Positions 49,241-62,153 of a stretch of DNA of 64,000 bases are shown in pieces. Both the position numbers and the translations under genes were made by a program. The notes under the pieces were generated by a model that worked only from the letters and a program-made list of their open reading frames with translations, did no database searches and was not told where the DNA came from. Origin of the DNA: Seiridium cupressi (taxonomy: Eukaryota > Ascomycota > Sordariomycetes > Amphisphaeriales > Sporocadaceae); assembly GCA_036674765.1 (NCBI GenBank), contig JARVKI010000151.1, forward strand, positions 1 through 64,000. Direction: 5' to 3'. The first letter of the stretch is position 1, and each line of letters starts with the position of its first letter.

Positions 49241-50293
49241 TTCTTTTCCCTTCTGGTAATTGTCTTGCCATATTACTCTAGCACTATTAAATACGGTTAC
49301 GGCACAGTGGCCCTTCTGAGCTTGAAGCAAAACGAGCAATCGTGGCGATGATCACTAAAATCGATCAAGAAAACACACAGGATCACTTACTGTAGCGTTC
49401 GATCGAGAGCTCCTGGTGATATATTCAGTGCCATATAAGCAGTCTTTAAGAACGAGACGTCGAAGCAGTGGAACATCAAACACGATAGGTGCTGTATGGG
49501 ACTCAAGAACTAAATAGCAAGTTGCTGGGCTAGAAACCTGACTATACTGTAGTTGCTAGCCGGATAAGACAACTGAACCTTTCGGCTCGCGCCCGGCTTG
49601 ATCTCATCTGACACTATCAAAAGGACACTCATTCATGAACTCCAAGACCATTATCGAAGCCGTCGCCATACCTCCAATGATTCCTATCATTCCAGAATAG
49701 ATTCGCCTTCATTTTTGAGTACCAATAGGACAAACCACACAGAAGCGTGTCTGTAATACCAACACACAATACTACAAAACATATAAAGCACATTCGTGGA
49801 CTTGAGGCTTTCAGATGATTAATACGTCTGACAGAGCTGCGCTTGAGTAAGAGCAACAAATATGCTACCCCGATTTGGCCGAGAAATCGGGGCTGCGAAC
49901 CCTCCAATATTCACGTGTTGTTATATCCTCCATACATACCTAAGCTATACCCGAGGCCCCCGCTCCCCACCCATGCGGAGAGCCTCGCTCCGGGCTTCTG
50001 CAAAGCTGTGCCGATTGCTGCTGAGACTCAATTTATGCAACAGTCTTGCTTCTTTTGAGCATACTAGCTTACTTGAGGTGCGGAGAGACGGCTTCTGATT
50101 TGATATAGAAATATTTCCATCAAATGTTCCCGCGGCCTTGTCGCCTTTGCGGTCTACAGTATTACAACATCGATGACGATATGGTCTTTCCTGTGTAACG
50201 GCAGCTCCGTCTCGGCCTATATAACTGCGATCTCTCATATCTTCTCATGAACTGGGACAAGTGAGGTCTCCCTCTTTATTCGTCTCCATCATC
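49241..50293. other. AT-rich intergenic stretch
   Basis: No gene recognised. The sequence is AT-rich up to about 49900. The final few hundred bases should carry the promoter of the GH5 gene. Confidence 0.55.
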
Positions 50294-51645
50294 ATGAACC
50301 TGTTCCCGCTATTCCTAGCTGCGTCGGCCGTGCTTGGGGCATCGTATCCTTCTCGAATAGTCTCACCTGTCACGCGTAATGGTTCCACGTTGCTAGTAGA
50401 CGGCAGACCTTGGAAAGCAGTTGGGCCGAACATTTACTGGCTAGGTCTCGACGAAAATGTAACTCCACCGGAAGGACAACCATACGATGTGGCAACGAAG
50501 TCGAGTTATCCTACCAAGGGACGCATCACCGACGCCTTGGCAACGGTGCAGGCCTTGGGTGGAACAATGATCCGATCGCACACACTTGGTATCAATCTCG
50601 GTAATCCTCTGACAGTGATGCCCGAACTAGGCGTGGTTAACGAGGCAGCCTTCGAGCCCATAGACTACGCCGTCTACCAAGCTGGGCTCTACGGAATCCG
50701 GTTGCTGATCCCTCTAACCGACAATTGGGATTATTATCACGGCGGAAGATATGACTTTCTGCGATGGTTCGGCTTCAACCTGACGCAAGCAAATGGTGGC
50801 AACAACCCCGAGGTCCAGCAGTTCTACTATAACCAGACGATTGTCGCCGCGTTCAAAAACTATATCCAGACAATCATCACACATCAGAACCAGTACAACA
50901 ATTTGACATATGCCGATGATCCTACGATATTCGCTTACGAGACAGGGAATGAGCTGCGTGGGTTCCTTTCTGAACTCAATAGAATTCATTTGGAAGACTG
51001 ATTGCTAATCTCGAGTCAATGTAGAGGGCCCCGTGTCCGGTGATCAAGACTGCCCTGCTCAGTGGGTGCAAGACATCGCCAGCTTCATCAAAAGCCTGGC
51101 CCCCGATAAACTGGTCGTTGACGGCACCATGGGCGTCAACAAAACACACTTCGATGTCCGCGAGGTTGACATATTCTCGAATCACTTTTACCCAGTGAAC
51201 ACGACAAAGCTAGAGCTTGACCTGGCGGCCGTAGAAAGTGCTAGCCGGGCATACTTTGCCGGCGAGTATGACTGGGTCGGTCCTGACGATGTCGTGGGCA
51301 CCAACAACCTGCCCTCGTTTTTCGACATTATCGAGAAAAGTCCCGCTTCAGCTGGCGACGCTTTCTGGAGTTTATTCGGGCGGGACTTGCCAGACTGTAG
51401 TGTGAGTAATTAGGATCAACCATTTGCGGGGGAAGTGAATATGTGATGATCACTGACTGAAGAAAAAGACATTCGTGAATCACACCGACGGTTTTACTTT
51501 ACAATACGGTAATCCTGCAAATTCCGATTATACTAACAGCAGGATTCGATTGATAAGAAGACACTTTATAGCCATGAGCGAGAACAGGCATATTCCCGCC
51601 AATGACAGTCTTCCCGTTGTGCCGTGTCCTGCACCAGCCCTATAA
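50294..51645 (+). CDS. Secreted glycoside hydrolase family 5-like enzyme (beta-mannanase type)
   Basis: Three exons, 50294-50957, 51025-51401 and 51469-51645, encode 405 residues. A signal peptide (MNLFPLFLAASAVLGASY) is followed by a TIM-barrel sequence of the fungal mannanase type: PWKAVGPNIYWLGLDE, a GGTMIRSHTLG strand, the acid/base Glu in FAYETGNEL, and the likely nucleophile in YFAGEYDWVG. Several NxS/T sites fit secretion. Intron 1 (donor GTGGGT, branch TGCTAAT, acceptor GTAG) gives NELQGPVSGDQ; intron 2 has donor GTGAGT and acceptor AAAG. The last exon ends with a Pro-rich tail. The enzyme probably cuts beta-1,4-mannan or a related polysaccharide outside the cell. Substrate is inferred from the family only. 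The ATG at 50294 is the one that gives the signal peptide. Confidence 0.88.
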
Positions 51646-54247
51646 TGCTCGGATTGGTGGCATACATTGGTGTATCAGCTGCTCATACATTGTTGGTGGC
51701 CGATGGTTGCTCTCACCCCCGTCTAGTTTCAATAGAATGGAACCTTGGTGCTACTTTGCAAACTTTTGCTCCTGCGAGCTTGTCCAGATTCTAGTCGGGA
51801 GGTCGATTTCTCACGACTCCCCAAAATCAAAAATACCATCCTTGACACTCATTCCGATTATACCAGCTTTTACATCCAGCAAGGATGACAGATATACAAG
51901 CCGCAAGAAATGCTCATGTCAATGGACCGATTTCCCAAACCGCACCAGCTCGCAGCCATTCAAGTAGCGACGACTAAGTAGAGCCCCGAGACGAAATCTT
52001 CGAGGTGCTCGAGTGGCACTCCGGAAGCCAGGAAGATAGTGTCAATAATTCAATAGAGGAAGCAGCCATGGGATCGGTGACGTATACAACAGCACTAAAG
52101 GTCATGGTCATGGTCATGGTCATGTAGTAATTCACAAGCACCTCCAGTGAGGATGTGTTTGTCGAGGACTGTTTAGTCAAACGGCTTGTACCCTTGTACT
52201 GGATGCGCCGGCATCTAGCGGAACTCAACACGTCGCTGCCCCGTTGTTTTCCCGTAGGCCTGGCCGGAGCTATCAAGGACTGTCACACCGGTAAGAGAGG
52301 CGAGTAAAATAGACGAGTTACAACACTTCATGAAAGCCAAGTCCCAAACTAGCCGTGAGTATGCTCCTGGGGTGTATACCGCAACCCTCCATGTGCACAT
52401 GGTAATTGAATGTGTCAATCTAGCCATTCGAGACCATTCCGCTAGCCGGTACAAGACTGTGTTTGCCGGCAGGGGGAGGCATGCTTCAGCTACGCCGTGA
52501 TGGACGGCTACGCTTGAAATGCTCAGGTAGTAATAGTATTGTTGGAGGTGACCAGCAGTCGCCGCCTAGTGCCCTGGTTTCACGATTTTGGGAATAGCGA
52601 CTCTGGAGCGAAACGACCGCCGACTGGACTAGAAGGCCTAGAGGTCAGGCTGGCTGCGCGGCATCAACAACGAGAAGAACGTCAGACTTGTTTGGTCCAT
52701 GACACTGCCCGGGAACATTAATTGACAGTTGAGATAACGGCGCGCCATCAGCCACAGTAATGCAGCCAGGACTACTTCTGGCGAGGGGAAAGCAAGCTCT
52801 TGGACAGGTGTTGTGTTGGCGTAGTGTGAGCACATTGGTATTGGACAGTCGGAATATAATATGGCAAGCAAGAGCGAACAAGTATATTTATAAAGGCTAC
52901 TCAAGTGTTGTGAAGCTTGATTCATACCACATGCTACAATTTGTCTCCCACACAAGTATGTCTTTATTCGTACTCGAGACCTATCAGGAGGAATTAGCAC
53001 ACTATTCTCGTACATACCCAAGAAGCGAAAGAGGATCAACTCCGAGATATCAGAAACCAAAGCTCTAAGCACGACCAGATCCCCACCTCGCACACCCGCC
53101 GCTCCCGGCAACCACCACGGAAAGAGAGCAAGGCAGCATATGACGATATTGCACAAGTCTCCGCCGCGGGGTCGAACAGGAACAACATTGGATGGTCCGG
53201 CCAAAGGGTTTTCGACGCCCGGGGATGGTCACTCATACGGCTCTTCCTATTACAAGTATGGTTTTGAGATGACGAGACGCTTTGTGCGTCCGTCTAGTGG
53301 TCATCATTTTGGGGAGAAAGAAGCGCAGGTGATGAGAGAGGGAGGAAAGGGACCAAAGGCTTACCGAGACTAGAGGCGATAGTAGGGAAGAAGAGCTCGC
53401 CAGTAGAGTATGGCTGTATGTTAGTAATATCAGGCATGCACCGATAAGTACTCGTCACATTTGAAGACCACAGCGTCTTTTGCGTCGGCTTGTCAGGCCT
53501 CCCATAATGAAAAGAGTAGTGTTGGAAGGTTGAAGTTAATGGTCCAGCGCTGTTGGGAAATTTTCCAAGGCACGTGGATACCCGTGGACCCTTGCTAGGA
53601 CGATCGGCGACAGTTGGCCATGTCTTCGCCAGCTGGCTTGGTTCAGATACATACACTGACTGCATCAATGCAAGTCACACGAAATAGATGCCTGGATGCT
53701 ATTTCGCCCGCTGGATTGAAATATTGGCTAAGACTCGTACAGAATCTCTTATGCCTAGTATATGCCCCTTGGCATGAATTCACCTGAATGTAAGCATACG
53801 TGTTCCTGGAGATGACTTTCACGATTTCTTGCATAGAATCACAAAATGTATTTAAAACCTCTTATTCAATGCTCGAAAGGCGCTGTATATCATTGAGAGA
53901 AGTTCTCGTCCTTGTTTTTTTGCTTATGTATTTATTTCATTATCCGAGCCAGCTAGTCCATAGCCGCCGAACCACAATAGTTTGAGACCAGACGTTGCAG
54001 CCATTATTCCCAGAAGCAGCCCAGCCAGAAAACATCTCAAGCCACAAGAGGAACCCAAAAGGAATTTTGTGTCCTACGCAAGTCTACTGCCTTCTCCATT
54101 CGCGGAGCCAGGCGCAAGTACAATTTGGTCTGCCTCCTCTGCTTTCTCTCTGTACATATCTTGTCATCTCATCGTAAACTATGCCGCGTATCGGGCGGAC
54201 AGGTCGTAATACAAAGCCCCAAAGGAATCAAGCTCGCGCCCATCTCC
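51646..54247. other. Intergenic, no gene recognised
   Basis: 2.6 kb with short frames on both strands, none with a recognisable domain. A four-copy GTCATG repeat lies at 52101-52124. The longest frame (minus, 52638-53204, 188 codons) has no family signal and mixed composition. Confidence 0.5.
52101..52124. repeat. Hexamer repeat (GTCATG)4
   Basis: Four perfect direct copies of GTCATG in gene-free DNA. Confidence 0.95.
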
Positions 54248-56617
54248 TTACTGGCCATAGCCACTGTAGTCGGTGGCTGCCCAATCCATGTGGGTTGTGA
54301 ATTCCATGTTGAAGTCCTGAGACGATGGTTGGCTGAAACCAGCCGCAGCACTGGGAGTAGTGTCCATAAAAAGGCTGCCGTCGTACTCGTTGGACTTTGG
54401 AGGGAACAAGAGGAAGTCGTTGCCTGCAAGCTGATCGTTGCAACCAAACTCATCAAATCCTTCATCCACCATGGAAGCAGGCGTAAACAACATGGTGTTG
54501 CCGTGGCCCACAGGGGAGATATGAGGTGCAACTGACGCCGCCGGTGCTGTTGGAGCCTGGGTTGGAATCAAGTCCTGCGCGAAAGTGGCAAATACGTCAG
54601 GTACACTCTTGTCGTAGGCCGAGTATGTCGGCGTCGGCAGCCTCGCGTGATAGATATCATTGAACTGATCGCTGATGTCAGGGCTCATGTCACTGTACGT
54701 GCTGAATTGACCATCAGTCGACGGGGTGGCATTGTCAATTGGCGAGAAGTCCAATTGAATGTCCGTGCCATCAAATGGAATGTCATCAAAAACGTTGGCG
54801 GTGCTAAATTGGTCATTCGACGGATACTCGGGAAACATATCCGAATAGGTGTCCGTGATGTTGAATGGCTCGTCCGGCGGTGTCATCACAGAGTGGCTGT
54901 TGTCACTGCTTGGTGTTGGCAGACCGGGAATCACCGGGGTAGGCTGAGCAGAGCTGCCAGCCTTGGCCCCCTTGCCATTGGTTTTGGTCCGAACGTATGT
55001 CCATCCGTGAGCCTTCTCCATGTGTTGCTTGCAGTTGGACTCCCGCTTGGACTTGTATGGGCATGGCTTGAACAGGCATTCATACATTGCTGGTGTGCTG
55101 GTGTGCTTATCATTGACGTGGCGATCCATCTCCTTCTCCGTCGGCCACCCATACTCGTGATATTTGCACGTGGGGAGAGGGCACTTCCAAGGACGAGAAT
55201 GAGTCTTTTCGTGCTTCGTCAGGTCGCAGGGACGCTTGAATTCCTTGTTGCAACCAGGTTCCTTGCACTTCTTGGGAGCCAACTCCTCAGGCGTTGCGTT
55301 CTTCTTGCGGCGTGCCATTGATCGCATGATTTCTTCCTCATCCTCGAGTTGTTCGCTCATGGATCGCTTGAACCGGATCGGGTTTTTGGTCTCTTCGTCG
55401 ATATCCTCGACAAGTTGCCCAGTGGCAATCGAAATGGCCTTTCCATTCTTCTTGATGCGGACCAATTCAGCGGGTCGGCCTGTAGTGGCAAGACCGCCCA
55501 TGAGCTTCACCTCATCGGTGCTGCATGAAGAATTAGCATGGCTGATAATCTGGTTTGCGAAAACTTGGGCTACATACGGGTGGGCGTCCATCTCATCTAG
55601 TTCTTCACCTGCTGCTTGCCGCTCTTGCGCGGTTTGCAACTGTTGGGCGTGTAGTCTGATCTGTTCGACGAGGTCAATGAAATAGCCGTTGTTGTATGGA
55701 CGATCGTGAGGTCGAGTTTGCTCGCGGTCGCTCAGATATTCGACTGTTGCTTGGATGCAGTGGATTGATGTCAAGCAGAAGTCGAGATATAGGTCGGCCG
55801 ATTTCGCCCTCTCCTTCAAGCACAATGCCCGATAAGTATTTCCCCAAACACCAGTATCTTTCAGAAGTTGACTCACCGGTGCCATAAAGATCAACGTCTT
55901 CTCCAAATCTCTGAGACAAACGATCTGGTTCTCTTGAATGCGCCTAGGACAATCAAGGATGATCGGTTGAAACTCCCTCAAAGACTTCTTGGCCAACAGG
56001 GGCTTCAAAGTATGTTCATGAATGCGGTTAATAGCGCGGCTACTGAGTCGCATAACATCCGGCTCAGTCTTGATTGTGGAGGCAGACCGAGTAATAGCTG
56101 CTGCTGCTCCGGATGACTTGACCTCTTTACCCTGCCGCTTGGTTGAAGCGATGGAAGTACCGAGTCCGCTGTCAGATTCATGATGCCTCGAGGAGCGACG
56201 AGGGCGGGGGCGCAAAACACGCCTTTCCGAGTCCACGTCCATGGCGGACGGCTCCTGGGACATTGTGGCGTTGTTGCCAACCATGTGATCGAGGAAGCTC
56301 TGCGGAACAGGCGTGCTCTCGTCACGGAATGCCCGGCGTGATGGTTGCTTCGTGGTAGACCCAGTCAAGATGCTGTCAACGTTGCCAATGGTCAAAGCAG
56401 CACGGCGACGGCTAGCATCAATAACATCATCCAGACTCGTCTGGGAACGACGAGGTAGTGACGGGACCTTGAAGGTGGACGAAGTGGAAGAAGGGGAAGC
56501 AGGAGAGTGAAAGGTAGCACCCTTCTTGAGGGTCAGGTTGCTGGTTTTAAGGCTCAGCCCATTGCTGGCGTTAGAGCCAGTACGACCCAGCGGAGTCCTG
56601 CGTGGGTTGGATGACAT
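54248..56617 (-). CDS. C2H2 zinc-finger transcription factor
   Basis: One uninterrupted frame of 790 codons (789 residues) from ATG at 56617. The N-terminal ~190 residues are Ser/Thr/Arg-rich and disordered. A conserved helical domain follows (about 190-345, HEHTLKPLLAKKSLREFQPIILDCPRR...). An acidic/basic linker leads to a tight zinc-finger array at about 460-560: KCKEPGCNKEFKRPCDLTKHEKTH, CPLPTCKYHEYGWPTEKEMDRHVNDKH, and CLFKPCPYKSKRESNCKQHMEKAH. The C-terminal ~230 residues are rich in Asp, Ser, Pro and Phe with many Asp-Phe/Asp-Ile pairs, typical of an activation domain. It should bind DNA in the nucleus. The array is a type I have seen widely in Pezizomycotina, but I cannot assign a named orthologue or target genes. 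Confidence 0.92.
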   Translation of the reverse strand: MSSNPRRTPLGRTGSNASNGLSLKTSNLTLKKGATFHSPASPSSTSSTFKVPSLPRRSQTSLDDVIDASRRRAALTIGNVDSILTGSTTKQPSRRAFRDESTPVPQSFLDHMVGNNATMSQEPSAMDVDSERRVLRPRPRRSSRHHESDSGLGTSIASTKRQGKEVKSSGAAAAITRSASTIKTEPDVMRLSSRAINRIHEHTLKPLLAKKSLREFQPIILDCPRRIQENQIVCLRDLEKTLIFMAPVSQLLKDTGVWGNTYRALCLKERAKSADLYLDFCLTSIHCIQATVEYLSDREQTRPHDRPYNNGYFIDLVEQIRLHAQQLQTAQERQAAGEELDEMDAHPYVAQVFANQIISHANSSCSTDEVKLMGGLATTGRPAELVRIKKNGKAISIATGQLVEDIDEETKNPIRFKRSMSEQLEDEEEIMRSMARRKKNATPEELAPKKCKEPGCNKEFKRPCDLTKHEKTHSRPWKCPLPTCKYHEYGWPTEKEMDRHVNDKHTSTPAMYECLFKPCPYKSKRESNCKQHMEKAHGWTYVRTKTNGKGAKAGSSAQPTPVIPGLPTPSSDNSHSVMTPPDEPFNITDTYSDMFPEYPSNDQFSTANVFDDIPFDGTDIQLDFSPIDNATPSTDGQFSTYSDMSPDISDQFNDIYHARLPTPTYSAYDKSVPDVFATFAQDLIPTQAPTAPAASVAPHISPVGHGNTMLFTPASMVDEGFDEFGCNDQLAGNDFLLFPPKSNEYDGSLFMDTTPSAAAGFSQPSSQDFNMEFTTHMDWAATDYSGYGQ

Positions 56618-58086
56618 GTTGGCCGGTATGTATCAGTATGAAGCGGGGGTGCGGCTGGTATTTAAGAAGTGATGAATAGAGGGGACGGGGGTGACGGCCA
56701 GGTACTGTGTCAACAGACGGTATGTTAGCACCGTTAGAAACCAAATGGTCTAGCCAGCCGGTGAGTCACGCAAGCCAAAGTCCTTCTTCACCGAGACCCA
56801 AATATATGGCCTCAGGACACCAAGGGTGATATCACAACTGCCAGATTGGCATTGGTCAATCGGGAGATCTGTCGATTGACGTGTCGAGAAAGGACGGTAG
56901 AGATGATTTAGACAAGAGACGAAAGCCGTCCTTACTTTTGGAACAATCAACAGAGCAGTGAGATCGAGTTGACCAATCGATCAAGGGAGTCAACGGTGGT
57001 GTGGTAGACACTGTTTGCGATGCGAGGTGTCGACGCTGCGCCGTGTTTGCCACCGAGGGGGTAGCGCGAGGACGGAGAAGAGCTCGAGTCCTACGAGATC
57101 AAAATGCCGAGCGTATAGGGCAAAGCAGTGAGTCGACCCGATAAAGCGTGGGTCGTGCTGTATGGTTGCTCTTGGGCAACGAGAATAAATAGATGATTGA
57201 CGAGGCCACGGGCGGTGGTGGTGGATTGCCGCGTCAGGTGGGCGTCTTCTCTTCCTTTGGAGATGTGTTTGAGAAAGAGGGATGATAAACTCAAACGCCT
57301 GAGACGAGGAAATGCTTCAGGTCGAGTTCGGGTCTCGTGTGAGCGATAGAAGATCCAGATCGCAAAAGAGTCGAGGAAGTTGCTGTTTGACTGGGAAAGC
57401 CGCTGTTCTTGACTTTCCAGCAGCCGCTTGACGTTGGTTGCCTAGAAAAGTGGACCCGTTCAAGAGTCGACTGAGGCTATGCCGCCGAGCTGGGTCGGAT
57501 GTACTCGGCCGCGTAGCTGCTGCTAGTGCTAGAGAGGATGGGGGCGGCGTTGCATTGCCTGCAACCAAGCACTAATGAGGCGGCCGTCGTCAACTAGAGC
57601 ACCGCTCCAGAGCGCAGGGTAAAGGTTCCGTCGTCACCAGTTGCTCGCCGTAAATAAGAATGCAGTGGTTCAAGAATTCTCAAAAGGACAAGGAAGAAAT
57701 GTGGAAGAAAGTAGGTACCGAGTCTGACGATGTTGGAGGACCAACTACGATGTGTTGGGATTGTTAAGAGTCCAGTGCTTTTTCTCTCTCCGCCTTTTTC
57801 TTCCACGGTTGAGAGAGATCAGATACTACATGTACTTACTGTCTGCATTTAATTGCGCCTTCCTCCCCTCGTTCGCTACGATACGATACGACAAGCGTGC
57901 CCCATGCTTGCCATGCTGTCGCTTATTGAAGCTAGGGCTATGCTTCTGCCGCGCCGTTCCACCTCCCAAGAGCTCACGCAATTGATAACAGCAGGTACTT
58001 CTGCACTACTTCCAACGTCCTACAACCTTAAAAACTGACCAATTAATCCTGGTCGCTCATCACCTTGCGTCCTGGGGAGGCAGCGA

Positions 58087-58090
<4 letters not shown>

Positions 58091-58124
<34 letters not shown>
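58091..58124. repeat. (CT)17 microsatellite
   Basis: Thirty-four bases of uninterrupted CT dinucleotide in gene-free DNA. Confidence 0.97.
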
Positions 58125-58125
<1 letters not shown>

Positions 58126-59260
58126 AGGACTCTAGTACAGGAATCCGCCAACTTTGCTACCTATGTCAGAACACGCATGTACAGCCTAAGCATTTATCTC
58201 CTGCTGCTCACCAAACGTCCCCCAGCTCATCATTTCTCTGGACTTTGTTCTCCTGCGACACGCTCAACGGCCACCGAACGTTCAGAAACGCGTAGAAGAC
58301 CTGACAACAGGGATCCGTGATCACTTGAGCGAATGTAAGATCGGCGTGGCGTTTGACCGACTGCCAAGCTTTTTGACAAGGCTCAATTAATCAGCTCGCT
58401 TTCGCGACCGAGCCCTCCGTTTGCTGGGACCAAGCGACAGGCGATCAGCGCGACACTCCACAACGGGGGGAGTCCGTTGTGTCCATGTCTTGGAATGAGT
58501 CAACGCGGTCAACGGGAGCCCTGGGCCAGCAGCCGATTCGTTGGTTCGGAGCCAGAAGCTGAGATCCACTTATATTATTTAGCCCTATCTGTGGGGAGAC
58601 TTGATGGGCCGTCGTAAAAGATGCAATCGCTGATGCTTAAAACTGAATGTTAATTAAAATAGATACATGTTATACGGTGGAACGGCCAATACCAGACCGT
58701 ACCAGACGGCAATAGGTTGCATTAGGTGTGTCAGTGGAGAATGTCGTAGGCTTTGGCTGGGCAAAGCTCGATAGATGGGTGTCTATGACAAAATGTCAGC
58801 TTGCAGACTGGTTTTAGTCCATACGAAGAAGGATCGCATTTGGATCCAAGCATACTATGGCATACCCTCTGGGCAATGCCCTGGCGAGCAGACAATCACG
58901 CACAAGTAGGACCGTACTGCCACTGATCGGCTGCCACTGCAGACTGGTGATATGATGGCAAAAGACACTAGATTCCCTTCTGGTGCCACTGCTGCGAGGA
59001 ACTTTGGGGCCAAAACAGATAGGATCATGCTGGATCCACCCATTTTTGGCTGTGGTCGCCCTGTCATTGGACACCATACAGATGTTGGATGGCTTAGCCT
59101 AAACAGACCAGCTCTACCCTGGCCCAACCTATCGTGTCTGCTTGGATCGGGGCTGGTGGTCTTGAGCCATGCCAGGAAAAGCAGGACCTAGCCTGCTAGT
59201 AACCGACACCTGCTGCCCGTTTCATGGATCGACTGGTGGATGCAATACTGCACCGCTAAG

Positions 59261-59294
59261 CACAGCACAGTACAGCACAGCACAGCACAGCACA
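59261..59294. repeat. CACAG pentamer repeat
   Basis: About seven direct copies of CACAG, one with T in place of C (TACAG), in gene-free DNA. Confidence 0.92.
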
Positions 59295-61330
59295 AGCATA
59301 GCAGTCAATCCACTTGACCTGACGCTATTTGGTTGGTCTGAGGCGACATGATGGGGGTACAAGGTCCTAGGTATGTATCAGAGTTATTGGCGGTAGGACG
59401 GCCCCGGCGGCTTTAGGACTACGCTCCGAGCATGACGGAGACTTTTCAATTACATTTCCTCGCATTTGCCCGTCCGGGTCATACCGCTTAACCCTGTCGT
59501 TGACAAGAGGGCAAAGATGGAGTGGTGGTCGATTGACCGAGGGCGTAATCGACTCGTCTGGGAAAGACACGTATGCATGTCTTGAGCCCGGGTCCAGTGG
59601 TGCACACTTTCTATCCTCTCCAGGAACTCAATTTCATTCGCCAGAGGGACTGATTGAGCACGGCAGCGGTCAGCCCTACCGATCTTTCAAGCTTTCTTGT
59701 GTCTTGACGATGACAGGCCGGCCAATCGGCTTCCCGCAAATTTAGGTGCCTTCGATAGACCCCACGACAGCTTCGTGTTCCTCCCCCACCTAGATCGTCG
59801 CTCCACCAGAGCTATTAGATTCTGGCCTCAATTGAAACATCGTTGCCTTGCGACGCGCAACTTATAACACATCTCGAGACTTGGCATGTGCAAGCTTGGA
59901 CGAAAAGACTGCGCTGGAGATACTCGACAGAATTACTGTAAAATTAAAATCGCCATGCCTGCTACAGATCATGTCAAGATGTCGCCCTTCACCAAGCTGC
60001 GTCTCAACGTAATGCGGATCATTTATGTGTCAATTACACGTAGAAAGAAGGGTCTTATCGAGCCTCAGTAGTCAGGTTCGGAGGAATTGTTCATTTATGG
60101 TTATGACAGGAGGTGGAGAACTAGTCTTCAACTTAAACTCCAATGCTTTCATATATTGCTTGGCTAGCAAGATGAATGGATCGGGGTGTAAGATGACATC
60201 TGACTTATCATAGATGCCCCTTGATTTCCCTCATCGATTTGAGCAGGAAGTGTTCTCGGTGTTAAGGTTTCGAGACATGTTGAGGCCAGTCGCCATGGAG
60301 CTCAATGTGTTCATATCGGCTGTCAAAATCACTGGCTTTGACTTCCGTAGCAGCAACGCCCTTGGGAGATTTCATTTCCGAAATCGAGAGTGATCTTTCG
60401 ACTACAAATGGAATAAATTTTACGAAAGGAAAAAAGTGCCTACTTTGCAGGGGGCTATCTTTAGCGGTCATGCCTCGTTCTTCTCCTCTGGAATAGATTT
60501 CAGAGCACTTCATCCAGTCACAGATGCGAACGATCCTGTCATCTTGACATAGACTGTGACAAATTATACTCGTTACCGGGGTGTTGAAATGTTTTGGTCA
60601 TTTTACACATGCCCGACGTTGCTACGCTTTGCATCAGTGCAAAGGAGGACTCCATTTTCACCACCCAGAAACACCTGACTTGTCGTTATCAGAAACCAAA
60701 AACCTCATTAAGCCATATAAGACTAGCTTAACGACTGTCTGGCCCTGGAATTAGGAGGAGAACAAAAACCAAAAGGGTTACATGAGAGTACCAGATTTAG
60801 TCGCAGTGTGTTGTCTATATCGGACCATGAATACACTACTACTGTCATATAGCTAGCCGGATGTTGGATTATGGTATATGGGAAATTTTGTATGAAAATA
60901 CATAAGATATATATAAGCGGTGGGAAAGCATAGAGAGGAAGACCATAAAGAAGGGCCGCTGCCATATGGTATCGGTTGTGGAGAAGGGTACGTCCAGGAA
61001 CGCCTATGACTCGAAGGAGATCAGGGGCTGGATACCAAGCAAAGATTTTTCGGTTAATTTAGAACTTCTGCTCACTCTAGTCATGATCTATGGTGCTAAG
61101 CAGGCTGTTTTCTACAGGATAATCAAAACCTCGTCAAAAGTAATTCATTCTATCACACAGTCTGTTATTATTGTTATTATTATACATATATAAGCTTTAA
61201 TTCGAGACATAAGTCGACGCAAAGTTTGCCAATCAATGACCCGAAACATATTTTTGATAAAACAGTTCTCCGGTCTCTACCGAGTCTTACAGCGACCGAT
61301 ACACACACCTCGATCTCAGACTAGATCTAT

Positions 61331-62153
61331 CTACCGTGGCCAAGGTTGGTAGCTATTGTAGCCTTGCTGAAGTGGCGAAACAGCCCGAGGAGCCGCCATA
61401 TGAGCACTCCTCCAACCAGGAGAGTCGCCATCATCACTACCAAACTCAGACACGCCGTTACTGTCTCGTCGAACTGGTCTCTTGGGAGCATACACTACCT
61501 GAGCAACCTGCGCAGCGTGCGGCTGATAGACAGCATGATGAATCTGGGGTTGGTGGACCCTCGTATTCTGTATACGGATCGGGTCGGGTTTGGGGACACG
61601 ACGGGGTTCAGCACGCATCTGCCGTTGCGAGTAATACTGTGGTTGCGATGAAGGCATGGGTGGCAGATTTCTTACAGGGCGAGCACGACTATTTACCTGG
61701 TGTTCTGGCAAATTATGGTTATTTGACTTCTGCTGCTGCGGTCTCCTATGCGAGTCAGGTGAGTAAAGGTCGTCGCCTGGCAAGCCCGCTAGAGCGTGCA
61801 AAAGGGTGGGTTCATACGAATCTCTATTCCCTGTGGTGCCCCAGCCGTAGTTTTGGGCTGCCTGAGTAGCCTGTGTCCGTACTCGGCGTTTCTCCCGAGC
61901 CACGCCTTCACATTCATCGCACTGAGTTTTGTAGTGGCTCTGCGATACAGTACCCTCGCATCTGCCGCCACCGAAGCACGAGTATAGGCACGAATCGTTG
62001 GATCGGCTGCGATGCTCGCACGGCTGATGCATTTTGCCGATATGCCGACAGTTCGGATAATAATAGGTATGCTCTAGGAGCGAAATATGTATATATTAGT
62101 TCGGGGATAATGTGACAGTAGCCGATTATCAGCGAGACTCACCAATACACATT
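61331..62153 (-). CDS. Unknown protein with Cys/His-rich N-terminus and disordered tail
   Basis: Two exons, 62144-62153 (10 nt, ATG TGT ATT G) and 61331-62073, with a 70-bp intron (donor GTGAGT, acceptor CTAG), encode 250 residues. The N-terminal ~65 residues hold eight Cys and several His (MCIEHTYYYPNCRHIGKMH, then ...CLYSCFGGGRCEG, then CDECEG), suggesting one or two zinc sites. The rest is disordered, rich in Gln, Pro, Arg and Tyr, with no membrane segment or signal peptide. An alternative is to start at the internal ATG (MHQPCEH), losing the first Cys/His pair; the spliced start is preferred because the added residues continue the Cys/His pattern and the splice sites are good. The family is not recognised. 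Confidence 0.68.

Larger units (their letters stand above)
56618..61330. other. Long gene-free region
   Basis: 4.7 kb without a supportable gene. The first ~1.2 kb should be promoter and possibly a long leader of the C2H2 factor. A perfect (CT)17 run is at 58091-58124 and a CACAG repeat at 59261-59294. 60000-61300 is AT-rich with frequent stops. All open frames are shorter than about 100 codons and carry no family signal. Confidence 0.55.

Noticed and set aside
52638..53204. 188-codon minus-strand frame
   Set aside because: No motif, no plausible start context, and a competing frame in the same span; treated as chance.
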